The notes: generated from the sequence alone by a model not told the origin. A stretch of DNA of 64,000 nt from Agromyces larvae (GCF_022811705.1 NZ_CP094528.1:1984001-2048000), one strand, 5' to 3'; positions 9,630 to 19,148 are shown, counted from the stretch's first letter. A program made the numbers and translations.

Positions 9630-10573
9630 CGCGCGCGGTCGAGACGGCGGTCTTCGCGGCCGGCGCCGTGTGCTGGCGCCTCATCGACGGCCGGATCCAC
9701 GTGCTCGTCATCCACCGCACGGTCTACGGCGACGTCACCATCCCGAAGGGCAAGGTCGACCCCGGCGAGACGCTGCCGCAGACCGCGGTACGCGAGATCG
9801 CGGAGGAGACCGGGCTCGACGTCGCGCTCGGCGTGCCGGTCGGCGTGTCGCGCTACAAGATGCCGAGCGGGCGCACGAAGGTCGTGCACTACTGGGCGGC
9901 GCACGCCACCGAGGAGGCGGTGCAGCGCTCGACGTTCCGGCCGAACTCCGAGGTCGCCGCGCTCGAGTGGGTCACCATCAAGCGGGCGCGCACGCACCTC
10001 ACCTACGAACCCGATGTCGCGATCCTCGACGCGTTCGCCGCGCTCGTCGACCAGGGCGTGACCGAGACGTTCGCGCTCATCGTGCTGCGGCACGGCAAAG
10101 CGCTCGAGCGCTCCAGATGGAAGGGCGAGGATGCCTCGCGGCCGCTCGCCGACCGCGGCGTCGACCAGGCCGCGGCGCTCGTGCCGATGCTGCGCGCCTG
10201 GAAGCCGCAGCGCCTCGTGTCGAGCCCGGCGGTGCGGTGCGTGACCACGATCACCCCGCTCTCGGCGGCGATCGGCCGCCCGATCAAGCGAGACGCGGGC
10301 ATCAGCCAGGACGCCTGGGACCACGGCGAGGCGGAGGTGCGCCGCGTGATCGGCAAGCGGGTGCGGGTCGGCAAGACCGCGGTGGTGTGCAGCCACCGGC
10401 CGCTGATGGGCGAGCTGGTGCGCGAGATCGCGCTCGCGACGGGCACCCCACTGGCCGGGTACGCCGACGACGCGGCGCTGCTCGAGCCGGGCGACTTCAG
10501 CGTGGTGCACCTGTCCGCGACGAACCCGAGCTCGGGCATCATCGCGATCGAGACGCACTCGCCGCGGGTCTGA
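9626..10573 (+). CDS. mutT1: NUDIX hydrolase fused to SixA-like histidine phosphatase (MutT1-like)
   Basis: 315 residues in two domains. Residues 1-140 are NUDIX with a complete box from Gly42 (GKVDPGETL, then [10 protein letters not shown]48, R56, E57, E60, E61). Residues 145-315 form a histidine phosphatase with [10 protein letters not shown] (His156) and [10 protein letters not shown] (His257). Mycobacterial MutT1 has this architecture and hydrolyses 8-oxo-GTP and diadenosine polyphosphates. The GTG start overlaps the ppk stop, tying nucleotide and polyphosphate clean-up together. Assignment to MutT1 rests on architecture and synteny. Confidence 0.88.
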   Translation: MTRAVETAVFAAGAVCWRLIDGRIHVLVIHRTVYGDVTIPKGKVDPGETLPQTAVREIAEETGLDVALGVPVGVSRYKMPSGRTKVVHYWAAHATEEAVQRSTFRPNSEVAALEWVTIKRARTHLTYEPDVAILDAFAALVDQGVTETFALIVLRHGKALERSRWKGEDASRPLADRGVDQAAALVPMLRAWKPQRLVSSPAVRCVTTITPLSAAIGRPIKRDAGISQDAWDHGEAEVRRVIGKRVRVGKTAVVCSHRPLMGELVREIALATGTPLAGYADDAALLEPGDFSVVHLSATNPSSGIIAIETHSPRV

Positions 10574-10641
10574 ACCGCAGCCGGGTTCGCAGCCGGGTTC
10601 CCAGCCGATTCCGAGGCGGCGCCCCCGAGGCGCAAGCCGTC

Positions 10642-10663
10642 GTTCACCGGTCGTTCACCGTCG
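10642..10663 (+). promoter_or_regulatory. PHO box upstream of pstS
   Basis: Two adjacent 11-nt direct repeats: GTTCACCGGTC (10642-10652) and GTTCACCGTCG (10653-10663). This is the standard direct-repeat unit bound by PhoP/RegX3-type regulators in actinobacteria. It lies about 90 bp before the pstS GTG, so the pst operon should be induced by phosphate starvation. Confidence 0.8.
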
Positions 10664-10751
10664 CGGGGGAAGCTCGTCAATCGAGCGGCCTACCGTCGCA
10701 GGCGGGTCATCCCCGACCCGCACCTGCAATCGAACCCCGGAAGGGAATCAC

Positions 10752-11843
10752 GTGAACCTCAAGCGTTTCGGCGCGCCGGTCGTCCTGGCGGCCGCCGCGG
10801 CCCTCGCCCTCACCTCGTGCGCCGCGAACGAGAGCGGCGCCACCGAGCCCACCGATGCGGCCTCGTCGCTCTCGGGCACCATCAACGCTGCCGGCGCCTC
10901 GTCCCAGGGCTCGGCCCAGGAGGCGTGGATCGCGGCGTTCCAGACCGCGAACACCGGCGTGACCATCAACTACGACCCCTCGGGTTCGGGGGCGGGGCGC
11001 GAGACCTTCATCGCGGGCGGCTCCGACTTCGCGGGCAGCGACTCGTTCCTGAACGACGAGGAGCTGGCGGGCGAGTTCGCCTCGTGCGCACCCGACACCT
11101 CGGCGATCGACCTGCCGGTCTACATCTCCCCGATCGCCGTCGTGTACAACGTCGAGGGCGTCGACGAGCTCAACCTCGACGCGACCACGCTCGCGAAGAT
11201 CTTCAAGGGCGAGATCACCAGCTGGGACGACCCCGCCATCGCGGCGCTGAACTCCCAGGCCACGCTGCCCGCCACCCCGATCACCGCGGTGCACCGTTCG
11301 GACGACTCGGGCACGACGAAGAACTTCGCCGACTACCTGTTCCAGAACGCGCCCGACGTGTGGGACCAGAAACCGGCCGACCCGTTCCCCTACCAGACCG
11401 GTGAGGGCGCGCAGGGCACCTCGGGCGTGATCGAGGCCGTCAGCAACGGCGTCGGCACGATCGGCTACGCGGATGCCTCGAAGGCCGGCGACCTGGGCGT
11501 GGTGAACATCAAGGTCGGCGACGAGTTCGTCGGCTACTCGGCCGAGGCCGCGGCGGCCGTGGTCGCCGAGTCGCCGCTCGTCGAGGGCCGCGACGGCAAC
11601 GACCTCGCGATCGCGCTCGACCGCACGACGACCGACCCGACGCACTACCCGCTGGTGCTGGTCAGCTACGCGATCGTCTGCCAGGAGTACGCCGACGCCG
11701 CACAGGGCGAGCTGGTGCGCGAGTACGTCTCGTTCCTGGCGGGCGACGAGGGCCAGGCCATCGCCGCTGAGAACGCCGGCTCGGCCCCGCTGTCGGCCGA
11801 CCTCAGTGCGAAGGTCGCCGCGGCGCTCGAGACCGTCAAGTGA
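10752..11843 (+). CDS. pstS: phosphate ABC transporter substrate-binding lipoprotein
   Basis: 363 residues. Lipoprotein signal peptide ends in the lipobox LTSC (Cys about 22). Mature part is a PstS phosphate-binding protein: AGASSQGSAQEAWI, then YDPSGSGAG and DFAGSDSFL, which form the phosphate cleft, and HRSDDSGTTKNF. The GTG start (VNLKRFG) follows AAGGGAA. First gene of pstSCAB, directly behind the PHO box. The protein sits outside the membrane and hands phosphate to PstCA. Confidence 0.96.
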   Translation: MNLKRFGAPVVLAAAAALALTSCAANESGATEPTDAASSLSGTINAAGASSQGSAQEAWIAAFQTANTGVTINYDPSGSGAGRETFIAGGSDFAGSDSFLNDEELAGEFASCAPDTSAIDLPVYISPIAVVYNVEGVDELNLDATTLAKIFKGEITSWDDPAIAALNSQATLPATPITAVHRSDDSGTTKNFADYLFQNAPDVWDQKPADPFPYQTGEGAQGTSGVIEAVSNGVGTIGYADASKAGDLGVVNIKVGDEFVGYSAEAAAAVVAESPLVEGRDGNDLAIALDRTTTDPTHYPLVLVSYAIVCQEYADAAQGELVREYVSFLAGDEGQAIAAENAGSAPLSADLSAKVAAALETVK

Positions 11844-11961
11844 CCCCGCGCCTGCCCGGCTCGGCCCCCGTTGCGGCGGGAGGCCGGGTCGGGCAGGCTG
11901 GCCGCATGCGCGCGTCGCACGGCCACCCCGCATCCACGCGAGATCAGGAAGAGCCCCGGCC

Positions 11962-12906
11962 ATGACGACCTCCCCCGCCGCACCGCCGGTCCGAGCGAAA
12001 CAGCGACTCGGCGACCGCATCTTCTCCAAGGCGGCGCTCATCGCCGGCGTCCTGATCCTCCTCACCCTCGCGGCCGTGGCCGCGTTCCTGCTCGCCCAGT
12101 CGCTGCCGGCTCTGACCGCCGAGCCCGGCTCGTTCAAGGGCGACGCCGAGAACTTCTGGCAATACGTGGTGCCGTTCGCCTTCGGCACCGTCTGGGCGGC
12201 GTTCCTCGCCCTGCTGATGGCCATCCCGGTCGCGCTCGGCATCGCGCTGTTCATCTCGCACTACGCGCCGCGCCGCATCGCCCAGGGCCTCGGCTACATC
12301 GTCGACCTGCTCGCCGCGGTGCCGTCGGTGGTGTTCGGCCTGTGGGGCATCACGGTGCTCGCCCCCGGCGTGCAACCGCTCTGGACGACGCTCAGCGAGT
12401 GGTTCGGCTGGTTCCCGCTGTTCGCGCCGCCCGTGTCCGGCACCGGCCGCACCATCCTCACCGTCGCGGTGGTGCTCGCCGTCATGGTGCTGCCGATCAT
12501 CACCGCGCTCTGCCGCGAGGTGTTCCTGCAGACGCCCGTCCTCCACGAGGAGGCGGCCCTGGCCCTCGGCGCGACCCGCTGGGAGATGATCAAGCTCGCC
12601 GTGATCCCGTTCGGCGCTCCGGGCATCATCTCGGCCTCGATGCTCGGCCTCGGACGCGCGCTCGGCGAGACGATGGTCGTCGCGATGGTGCTCTCGCCCG
12701 CCGCGGTGATCAAGTTCGCGGTGCTGCAGTCGCAGAACCCGAACACCATCGCCGGCAACATCGCCCTCAACTTCCCCGAGGCGCACGGCGTCGGGGTCAA
12801 CATCCTCATCGCGACCGGCCTGATCCTCTTCGTGATCACCCTCGCGGTCAACATGCTCGCGCGCTGGATCGTCGAGCGCCGCAAGGAATTCTCGGGAGCG
12901 AACTGA
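11962..12906 (+). CDS. pstC: phosphate ABC transporter permease PstC
   Basis: 314 residues with six or so membrane helices and the inner-membrane permease coupling motif [17 protein letters not shown]. The signature [12 protein letters not shown] near the C-terminus is conserved in PstC. The ATG (MTTSPAAPP) lies about 120 bp after pstS; the intervening sequence has no gene. It overlaps pstA by one base (TGATG). Confidence 0.95.
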   Translation: MTTSPAAPPVRAKQRLGDRIFSKAALIAGVLILLTLAAVAAFLLAQSLPALTAEPGSFKGDAENFWQYVVPFAFGTVWAAFLALLMAIPVALGIALFISHYAPRRIAQGLGYIVDLLAAVPSVVFGLWGITVLAPGVQPLWTTLSEWFGWFPLFAPPVSGTGRTILTVAVVLAVMVLPIITALCREVFLQTPVLHEEAALALGATRWEMIKLAVIPFGAPGIISASMLGLGRALGETMVVAMVLSPAAVIKFAVLQSQNPNTIAGNIALNFPEAHGVGVNILIATGLILFVITLAVNMLARWIVERRKEFSGAN

Positions 12907-14024
12907 TGAGCCTGACCGTCACTCCCCCGAAGACGCCGGCCCGCGGCGGGCCGTCGCCCGCCACGGGGATCGCGAACTCGCTGACCGCGGCGCGGCTCCC
13001 GCGCCTCGCGTGGCTGTGGGTCCTCCTCGGATGCCTCGCCGCCGCCGCCGCACTGTTCGGCATCCTGGCCGCCGCGAACGGGTCGCAGTTCGACATCGTG
13101 GGCGCCGTGTTCGTCGGCGTCGTGTGCTACGCCGTCGTGATCTGGGTGCTGTCGCGCATCGTCGAGGGCGCGCGGCGCGCCGCCGACCGGCTGATCACCG
13201 CGCTCGTCTCCATCGCGTTCACGATCGCGCTGCTGCCGCTCATCTCGGTCGCGTTCACCACGCTCGTGAACGGTCTGCCCCGCTTCGACGTGCAGTTCTT
13301 CGCCAACTCGATGCGCAACGTGGTCGGCGAGGGCGGCGGCGCGCTGCACGCCATCATCGGCACGCTGCTGATCACCGGCATGGCCGCCGTCATCTCGGTG
13401 CCGGTCGGTCTGCTCACCGCGATCTACCTCGTCGAGTACGGTCGGGGCCGGCTGAAGCACGGCATCACCTTCTTCGTCGACGTGATGACCGGCATCCCGT
13501 CGATCGTGGCCGGTCTGTTCGCGTTCGCGCTGTTCGCGCTCATCACGGGCGATCCCGGCATCCGCAGCGGCTTCGCCGCGTCGGTCTCGCTCTCGGTGCT
13601 CATGATCCCGGTCGTGGTGCGCAGCTGCGAGGAGATGCTGAAGCTCGTGCCGAACGAGCTGCGCGAGGCGTCGTACGCGCTCGGCGTGCCGAAGTGGCTC
13701 ACCATCGTGAAGGTCGTGCTGCCCACGTCGGTCGCCGGCATCGTCACCGGCATCATGATCTCGATCGCCCGCGTGATCGGGGAGACCGCACCGCTGCTCA
13801 TCGTCGCGGGCTTCACGACGAGCATGAACTACAACCTGTTCGGCGAGCGGATGATGACGCTGCCGGTGTTCGTGTACACCCAGTACATGAACCAGGGCGC
13901 CGACACCCAGGCGTACGTCGACCGCGCCTGGGCGGGCGCGCTGACCCTCATCCTCATCGTCGCCCTGCTCAACATCGTCGCTCGGGTGATCGCCAAGGCG
14001 TTCTCGCCGAAGTCCGGCCGCTGA
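12906..14024 (+). CDS. pstA: phosphate ABC transporter permease PstA
   Basis: 372 residues, somewhat longer than average because of an N-terminal extension with two extra hydrophobic stretches (about 35-85) before the permease core. Core features: [30 protein letters not shown], the coupling loop [15 protein letters not shown] and [11 protein letters not shown]. Coupled to pstC by TGATG and followed by pstB after about 50 nt. Forms the heterodimeric phosphate channel with PstC. Confidence 0.95.
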   Translation: MSLTVTPPKTPARGGPSPATGIANSLTAARLPRLAWLWVLLGCLAAAAALFGILAAANGSQFDIVGAVFVGVVCYAVVIWVLSRIVEGARRAADRLITALVSIAFTIALLPLISVAFTTLVNGLPRFDVQFFANSMRNVVGEGGGALHAIIGTLLITGMAAVISVPVGLLTAIYLVEYGRGRLKHGITFFVDVMTGIPSIVAGLFAFALFALITGDPGIRSGFAASVSLSVLMIPVVVRSCEEMLKLVPNELREASYALGVPKWLTIVKVVLPTSVAGIVTGIMISIARVIGETAPLLIVAGFTTSMNYNLFGERMMTLPVFVYTQYMNQGADTQAYVDRAWAGALTLILIVALLNIVARVIAKAFSPKSGR

Positions 14025-14071
14025 CCGGCGCATCCGACCCGCACCCGCACCCCGAAGGAATCGAAGAGCCA

Positions 14072-14851
14072 GTGTCCAAGCGCATCGAAGTGAACGACCT
14101 GAACGTCTACTACGGCGATTTCCTCGCCGTCGAGGGCATCACCCTCGACATCGAGCCGCGTACCGTGACGGCCTTCATCGGCCCGTCGGGCTGCGGCAAG
14201 ACGACGTTCCTGCGCACGCTGAACCGGATGCACGAGGTCACCCCGGGTGCGCGGGTCGCGGGCGAGGTGCGCATCGACGGCAACAACCTCTACGGCGCCG
14301 GCGTGGACCCGGTGATGGTGCGCCGGCAGGTGGGCATGGTCTTCCAGCGGCCCAACCCGTTCCCGACGATGTCGATCAAGGAGAACGTGCTCGCCGGGGT
14401 GCGGCTGAACAACAAGCGCATCTCGAAGTCCGACGCCGACGAGCTGGTCGAGACCTCGCTGCGCGGTGCGAACCTCTGGAACGAGGTGAAGGACCGCCTC
14501 GACCGCCCCGGCTCGGGCCTGTCCGGCGGCCAGCAGCAGCGCCTCTGCATCGCCCGCACGATCGCGGTGTCGCCCGAGGTGATCCTGATGGACGAGCCCT
14601 GCTCGGCGCTCGACCCGATCTCGACGCTCGCGATCGAGGATCTCATCGAGGAGCTGAAGCAGGAGTACACGATCGTGATCGTGACCCACAACATGCAGCA
14701 GGCGTCGCGCGTGAGCGACAGGACCGCGTTCTTCAACATCGCGGGCACCGGCAAGCCCGGCAAGCTCATCGAGTACGACGACACCACGACGATCTTCTCG
14801 AAGCCGAGCGTGCAGGCGACCGAGGACTACGTCTCGGGCCGGTTCGGGTAA
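14072..14851 (+). CDS. pstB: phosphate ABC transporter ATP-binding protein PstB
   Basis: 259 residues. Walker [11 protein letters not shown], the PstB-specific [15 protein letters not shown]-loop, signature [13 protein letters not shown], Walker [14 protein letters not shown] and the H-loop [14 protein letters not shown] are all present. The start is the GTG of [10 protein letters not shown]; the frame is open far upstream by chance. Last gene of the operon; convergent with the aminotransferase gene, only 12 bp apart. In actinobacteria this ATPase is also called PhoT. Confidence 0.96.
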   Translation: MSKRIEVNDLNVYYGDFLAVEGITLDIEPRTVTAFIGPSGCGKTTFLRTLNRMHEVTPGARVAGEVRIDGNNLYGAGVDPVMVRRQVGMVFQRPNPFPTMSIKENVLAGVRLNNKRISKSDADELVETSLRGANLWNEVKDRLDRPGSGLSGGQQQRLCIARTIAVSPEVILMDEPCSALDPISTLAIEDLIEELKQEYTIVIVTHNMQQASRVSDRTAFFNIAGTGKPGKLIEYDDTTTIFSKPSVQATEDYVSGRFG

Positions 14852-14863
14852 CCCCGGGGTCGC

Positions 14864-15751
14864 TCAGTCGCGCGGGCTCAGCAGGTACTCGTTGAACGCC
14901 CGCGTCTCGTCGGCGTCGAACGGGAACGGCTCGCCGTCGAGCGCCACGACGCCGGCGGCCAGCCGCACGCTCGACACCAGCCACGCGGCATCCGCCCGGC
15001 GCAGTTCGTCGAGTGCGACGTCGCGCTCGACGACCTCGCGGCCGATCGCACGCAGGTGCTCGAACAGGCTCTGCTGGGTGGTGCCCGCGAGGATCGCGCC
15101 GGTCGTCGCGGGCGTGACGTAGGCGCCGCCGATGCGCAGGATGACGCTCGAGGTCGGCCCCTCCATCACGAACCCGTCGCTCGAGATGAAGATCGCGTCG
15201 TCGGCGCCGCGCCGGGCCGCCTCGCGCAGCGCGGCCATATTCGTCGCGTACGACAGCGTCTTCGCGCCGAGCAGCAGCCAGGGTGCGCGCTCGGCGGCGT
15301 CGCGGGCGTAGCCGCGGTCGAGGGTGACCACCCGGATGCCCCGCTCGCGCGCCGCGGTCGAGTCCTTCGCCGCGACGGCGTGCAGCCAGGCGGTGGGCGT
15401 GGGCCCCTGCTCGATGCCGCGGCTCAGCACGATCTTCAGCGCGAACTCGCCCTCGCCGGGCAGGTCGGCGACGGCGAGGTCGATCGCGGCGCGCCACTGG
15501 GCGAGGTTCGGCTCGGGCAGCTCGCAGATGCGGGCCGAGTTGCGCAGCCGTTCGAGGTGCGGCCCGACCTCCTGCGCGTGCCCGTCGACGACGCCGATGG
15601 TCTCGAAGATGCCGTCGCCGCGCTGCGTCGACAGCTCGCCGACGCGCAACGCCGGCTCGGCCGCGTCGACCTCGCGGAAGGTGCCCTCGATGGCGGATTC
15701 GGGTGCGTCGGCGGGCAGGGGCTCGATGAGGAGGGTCACGGTGTCGGGCAT
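14864..15751 (-). CDS. pabC: aminotransferase class IV (aminodeoxychorismate lyase-like)
   Basis: 295 residues, fold-type IV PLP enzyme. QRGDGIFETIGV and the PLP lysine in LLGAKTLSYATNMAALREA, then GFVMEGPTSSVIL, fit aminodeoxychorismate lyase (folate pathway) or a related branched-chain/D-amino acid aminotransferase; the sequence alone does not decide. The ATG (MPDTVTLL) is used. No folate gene is adjacent. Upstream of its start lies the IS110 element. The pabC symbol is provisional. Confidence 0.75.
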   Translation of the reverse strand: MPDTVTLLIEPLPADAPESAIEGTFREVDAAEPALRVGELSTQRGDGIFETIGVVDGHAQEVGPHLERLRNSARICELPEPNLAQWRAAIDLAVADLPGEGEFALKIVLSRGIEQGPTPTAWLHAVAAKDSTAARERGIRVVTLDRGYARDAAERAPWLLLGAKTLSYATNMAALREAARRGADDAIFISSDGFVMEGPTSSVILRIGGAYVTPATTGAILAGTTQQSLFEHLRAIGREVVERDVALDELRRADAAWLVSSVRLAAGVVALDGEPFPFDADETRAFNEYLLSPRD

Positions 15752-15803
15752 GCCTCGATGCTACGGGGATGCTCCGGCCGAGTCTGCGCTACCGTGACCT
15801 CAG

Positions 15804-16028
15804 TGTCAGGGTGACAGTGCCGCTTCGCGGTGGTTGGATCCTGATCACCTGGTGTCTGGCTCGTAGCGTGACTGCCGCTTTCGGGTTGGCGTGCATGCGT
15901 TTTGCCGATGCCGGGTGTGATGGACCGGCCGGCGTGACTTGATAGGAGCGTGGCATCGCCCCCGACTGAGGTTTGTCCGCCGACCGGCCCAACCTGTCCC
16001 GTTCGGATGTTGGAAGGAGACGATTCCC
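15804..16028 (+). ncRNA. candidate IS110 bridge RNA region
   Basis: The left end of IS110-group elements encodes a bridge RNA with target- and donor-binding loops that directs recombination (family knowledge). This 225-nt stretch is non-coding, lies directly before the transposase and contains several short dyads (for example TGTCAGGGTGACA at 15804-15816). I have not folded it and cannot place the loops; the RNA ends are unknown. Confidence 0.4.
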
Positions 16029-17087
16029 ATGGTGATCGTCATCGGTGCGGATGTCCATAAGGCCACGCACACGTTCGTCGCGGTCGACGACGTGGGCCGC
16101 AAGCTCGGTGAGAAGACCGTGAAGGCCACGACCGGTGGCCACGAGACGGCGATGCGGTGGGCCAGACGCGAGTTCCCTGGCGAGTTGCGGTGGGGTATCG
16201 AGGACTGCCGCCACCTGTCAGCACGACTCGAGCGCGACCTCCTCGCGGCGGGGCAGGACGTGGTGCGGGTGCCGCCGAAACTGATGGCCCAGTCCCGCGC
16301 ATCGTCCCGGGAACGGGGCAAGTCCGATCCGATCGATGCGATGGCCGTGGCCCGCGCGGCGCTGCGCGAACCCGACCTCCCCGTCGCGTCGCACGACGAG
16401 TCGACCCGTGAACTGAAACTGCTCGTCGACAGGCGGGAAGACCTGGTCGGCGAACGAACCCGTCAGATCAACCGACTCCGCTGGCATCTGCATGAACTGG
16501 ATCCCGAGTTCGATGTTCCGGTGAAAGGGTTCGCGATCAGCAAGCAACGGAGACGCGTCGCGGACTGGTTGGACGGCCGCGACGGACTGGTCGCTGAACT
16601 GGCACGCGATGTCCTCGCGGACATTGACGCGGGCAGCTCCCGCATCGACGACCTCGAGAAGCGGATCACTGCGTTGGTCGAGGACCGTTACCCGCACCTG
16701 CTCGCGATCCCCGGCTGCGGCGCTCTGACGGCGGCGAAGATCGCCGGAGAGACCGCGAACGTCGACCGCTTCCGGTCCGAAGCATGCTTCGCGATGAACG
16801 CCGGCGTCGCACCCCTGCCGGTCTGGTCAGGGAACACCAAAGGGCGGGTCCGGATGAGTCGCACCGGGAACCGGCAACTCAACGCAGCCCTTCACCGCAT
16901 CGCCGTCACCCAGATCCGACTCGACAGCCTCGGCCGCGCCTACTACCGCAAACGACTCGACACGGGCGACTCCACCGTCGAAGCCCTCCGCTGCCTGAAA
17001 CGACGCCTCGTCCGCATCGTCTTCCATGCCCTCCACACCGACCAGCACCCCGCACAAACCCCCGCGAGCCACCCACTCGCGGCCTAA
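16029..17087 (+). CDS. IS110-family transposase/recombinase
   Basis: 352 residues. N-terminal RuvC-like DEDD domain: first Asp in VIGADVHKATH, Glu in WGIEDC, and the paired Asp in GKSDPIDAMAVARA. C-terminal transposase_20 domain: IPGCGALTAAKIAGE and the catalytic-Ser region MSRTGNRQLNAALHRIA. It appears intact, so the element may be functional. The ATG follows GGAAGGAG at about 10 nt. Acts with the bridge RNA in cut-out/paste-in recombination. Confidence 0.93.
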   Translation: MVIVIGADVHKATHTFVAVDDVGRKLGEKTVKATTGGHETAMRWARREFPGELRWGIEDCRHLSARLERDLLAAGQDVVRVPPKLMAQSRASSRERGKSDPIDAMAVARAALREPDLPVASHDESTRELKLLVDRREDLVGERTRQINRLRWHLHELDPEFDVPVKGFAISKQRRRVADWLDGRDGLVAELARDVLADIDAGSSRIDDLEKRITALVEDRYPHLLAIPGCGALTAAKIAGETANVDRFRSEACFAMNAGVAPLPVWSGNTKGRVRMSRTGNRQLNAALHRIAVTQIRLDSLGRAYYRKRLDTGDSTVEALRCLKRRLVRIVFHALHTDQHPAQTPASHPLAA

Positions 17088-17108
17088 CACTTGACATAGG
17101 AGAAACTC

Positions 17109-18029
17109 ATGCGTGCGCTCGGAACCGGCGAGATGAGCCGTGCCACCGGCCTGTCGGTTAAGGCGCTGCGGCTCTACGACGCCAACGGACTGCTGACGCC
17201 CGCCGAGGTGGACCCGGCGACCGGGTACCGACGATACGCGCCCGAGCAGGTCGCACGCGGCCGGTCCATCGCGGCGCTGCGCCGGCTCGACGTGCCGCTG
17301 GCCGTCGTCGGGTCGCTGCTCGACGGGCCTCCGGCCGAGCTGCGGCCCCGATTGCTCGCGTGGTGGGCGGAGGAACGCGCCGGGTTCGCGCTGCGCGCGC
17401 AGACGGTCGAGTACGCGGCGGCGGTCGCGGACACGGCGGCGGTCGCCGACACAGCGGTGGTCTCGGACCCGGCGGACCCGGCGGATGCCCCGTCTGCGGA
17501 GCTCGACCGCGCCGTGCGGATCGAAGCTCGCCCCGCGCAGACGGTGGCGACCATCACTCGGACGGTGCGCCAGCACGAACTGGTGCCGAGCGCGCTCTCG
17601 GACGTGGTCGCGATCCGCGAGACGCTCGACGCCGAGGGCGCGACGGCGCTGTCGGAGCACTGGCTGCTGTTCCACGAGCCGGTCGGATTCGAGCTGGCCG
17701 GACGGGTCGAGACGTGCGTGCCCTACGACGGGCCGGCGCGCCCGCGCGGGCAGGTCCTCCTCCGCGAGGAGCCCGCCGCCCGGTTCGCGGTCGTCGACAT
17801 CACGGCCCGCGAGCTCGAGTACCCCGCGCTGCTCAGGTTCTACGATGCCGTGCGCGCGGTCGCAGGTTCGCCGCGCGGCATCGCCGACGCCGGCGCCCCG
17901 CGCGAGTGGTACGCCGAGGCGTGGCCCGACGATCCCGACGCGATCGCCGCGCAGATCGCGATGCCGATCCCGGCGTCGCCGTCGCTGCTTGACTCCGCCC
18001 CCGGGGCGGACTCGACGCTGAGGTCATGA
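17109..18029 (+). CDS. MerR-family regulator with GyrI-like effector domain
   Basis: 306 residues. N-terminal MerR winged helix (GEMSRATGLSVKALRLYD, then TGYRRYAPEQV), a dimerisation helix, and a C-terminal GyrI/AraC effector-binding type domain (PAQTVATITRTV to the end) that would bind a small molecule. A linker around 105-130 contains short repeats of VADTA/DPADA. The ATG has AGGAGA 6 nt upstream. It is coupled to the transglutaminase gene by ATGA. The IS110 end lies 12 bp upstream of its start, so its original promoter has probably been displaced. Confidence 0.82.
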   Translation: MRALGTGEMSRATGLSVKALRLYDANGLLTPAEVDPATGYRRYAPEQVARGRSIAALRRLDVPLAVVGSLLDGPPAELRPRLLAWWAEERAGFALRAQTVEYAAAVADTAAVADTAVVSDPADPADAPSAELDRAVRIEARPAQTVATITRTVRQHELVPSALSDVVAIRETLDAEGATALSEHWLLFHEPVGFELAGRVETCVPYDGPARPRGQVLLREEPAARFAVVDITARELEYPALLRFYDAVRAVAGSPRGIADAGAPREWYAEAWPDDPDAIAAQIAMPIPASPSLLDSAPGADSTLRS

Positions 18030-18952
18030 CCGATTCCATCGCCGAGCAAGCCGCTCCCGCAGCCCGTCACTCCCCCTTCAGCGACCCGGGTCCGTACCGC
18101 GACCTCGTCGCCTCGATCGCTCCCGAACCGAGCTCCATCCATCGCGCCGTCACCGCGACGATCGTGCACTACCGCGCCGACCGGGTACCCGCCGGCGAAC
18201 ACCAGCAGCCCGACATCGACCTGCGGTGGGTCACCTCGATCCTGGAGGTCGCGACCGAGCGCGCCGACATCGCACTCGACGCCCCGCGCCCCGCTGCGGC
18301 GCGCGTCGGCGGCTGCTGCCGCGACCACTCGCTGCTCGGCGTGTCGATCCTGCGCGAACACGGGGTGCCGGCACGCACCCGGCTCGGCTTCGCCGACTAC
18401 TTCACGCCCGACTACCGGTACGACCACGTCGTGATCGAACGGTACGTCGACGGCCGGTGGAGCCGGTTCGACCCCGAACTGGATGCCTCGGAGTTCGCGT
18501 TCGACGTCGCCGACCTGCCGACCGGCGAGGGGGCGCCCTTCGAGACGGCGGCCGAGGCCTGGCTCGCGTACCGGGCCGGGCGCACCGACCTCGCGGCGTA
18601 CGGCGTGGGGCCCGGCGCGCCGTTCGGCGGCCCCGGGTTCGTGCAGGGGTACGTCATCGGCGACATCGCGCACCGGCACGGCTGCGAACTGCTGCTGTGG
18701 GACGGCTGGGGGGCGATGGCCGGGCCGTCCGGCGGCGTGCCCGACGAGCTCGCTGCCTTCACCGACCGGCTCGCCCGGCTCACGGTCGCGGCGGACGCCG
18801 GCGATGCGGGCGCGGCGGAGGCGGAACGGGAGCTCGCCGAGATCTGGCGCACCGACGACCGGGTACGAGCCGGCTCGCGCATCCGGACGTTCACCCCGCA
18901 CGATCGCGTCGGCGTCGTCGACCTCGAGACGCGCACGACCGAGTGGGCGTGA
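18026..18952 (+). CDS. transglutaminase-like superfamily protein
   Basis: 308 residues. A papain-like transglutaminase core is visible: Cys in VGGCCRDHSLLG, His in YRYDHVVIERY and Asp in WSRFDPELDASE, in the right order and spacing for a Cys-His-Asp triad. Such domains act as cysteine proteases or acyl transferases; substrate unknown. No signal peptide, so likely cytoplasmic. Co-transcribed with the MerR-type regulator (ATGA overlap), which suggests it is that regulator's main target. Confidence 0.72.
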   Translation: MTDSIAEQAAPAARHSPFSDPGPYRDLVASIAPEPSSIHRAVTATIVHYRADRVPAGEHQQPDIDLRWVTSILEVATERADIALDAPRPAAARVGGCCRDHSLLGVSILREHGVPARTRLGFADYFTPDYRYDHVVIERYVDGRWSRFDPELDASEFAFDVADLPTGEGAPFETAAEAWLAYRAGRTDLAAYGVGPGAPFGGPGFVQGYVIGDIAHRHGCELLLWDGWGAMAGPSGGVPDELAAFTDRLARLTVAADAGDAGAAEAERELAEIWRTDDRVRAGSRIRTFTPHDRVGVVDLETRTTEWA

Positions 18953-18983
18953 CCCGCGCGGCGCCCGCCTGAAGACGGAAGTA

Positions 18984-19059
18984 CCGGGCCGCAGAACGCC
19001 TCTCGGCGCGAGGCCGCTCGAAGCGGCGAGAATTGGAGCCCGGGGTTACTGCGGCCCGG
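18984..19059. ncRNA. candidate structured RNA or terminator-like element
   Basis: A perfect 11-bp stem (CCGGGCCGCAG at 18984-18994 with CTGCGGCCCGG at 19049-19059) encloses two small hairpins: GCCTC/GAGGC (18998-19014) and CCGCT-CGA-AGCGG (19014-19026), followed by a single-stranded AGAATTGG stretch. A multi-branched fold like this is richer than a simple terminator. Strand is not determined. It follows the transglutaminase stop by 30 nt and could act as its 3' end. Confidence 0.4.
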
Positions 19060-19148
19060 CCATACGAGTGTAACCGAGCCGGGCGGGTGCCTATTCCGCG
19101 CTGCGACGATCGGGGCGGATGCTCCGCGCGCGGCCCCGTGGCATCCGA

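Larger units (their letters stand above)
15804..17096 (+). mobile_element. IS110-family insertion sequence
   Basis: About 1.29 kb element with one transposase gene, a 225-nt non-coding left end and almost no right non-coding end, which is the IS110-group layout. The proposed ends are an imperfect inverted repeat: left from 15804 begins TGTCAGGGTGACAG, right (complement of 17079-17096) begins TGTCAAGTGTTAG and both continue to GCCGC. No flanking target duplication is evident, as expected for this family. The exact boundaries are my inference from these repeats. It separates the pabC-like and merR genes. Confidence 0.75.

Noticed and set aside
18984..19059. tRNA or SRP RNA at the inverted-repeat element
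   Set aside because: No anticodon arm, no T-loop and no GGAAGGAAGCAG-type SRP apical loop.
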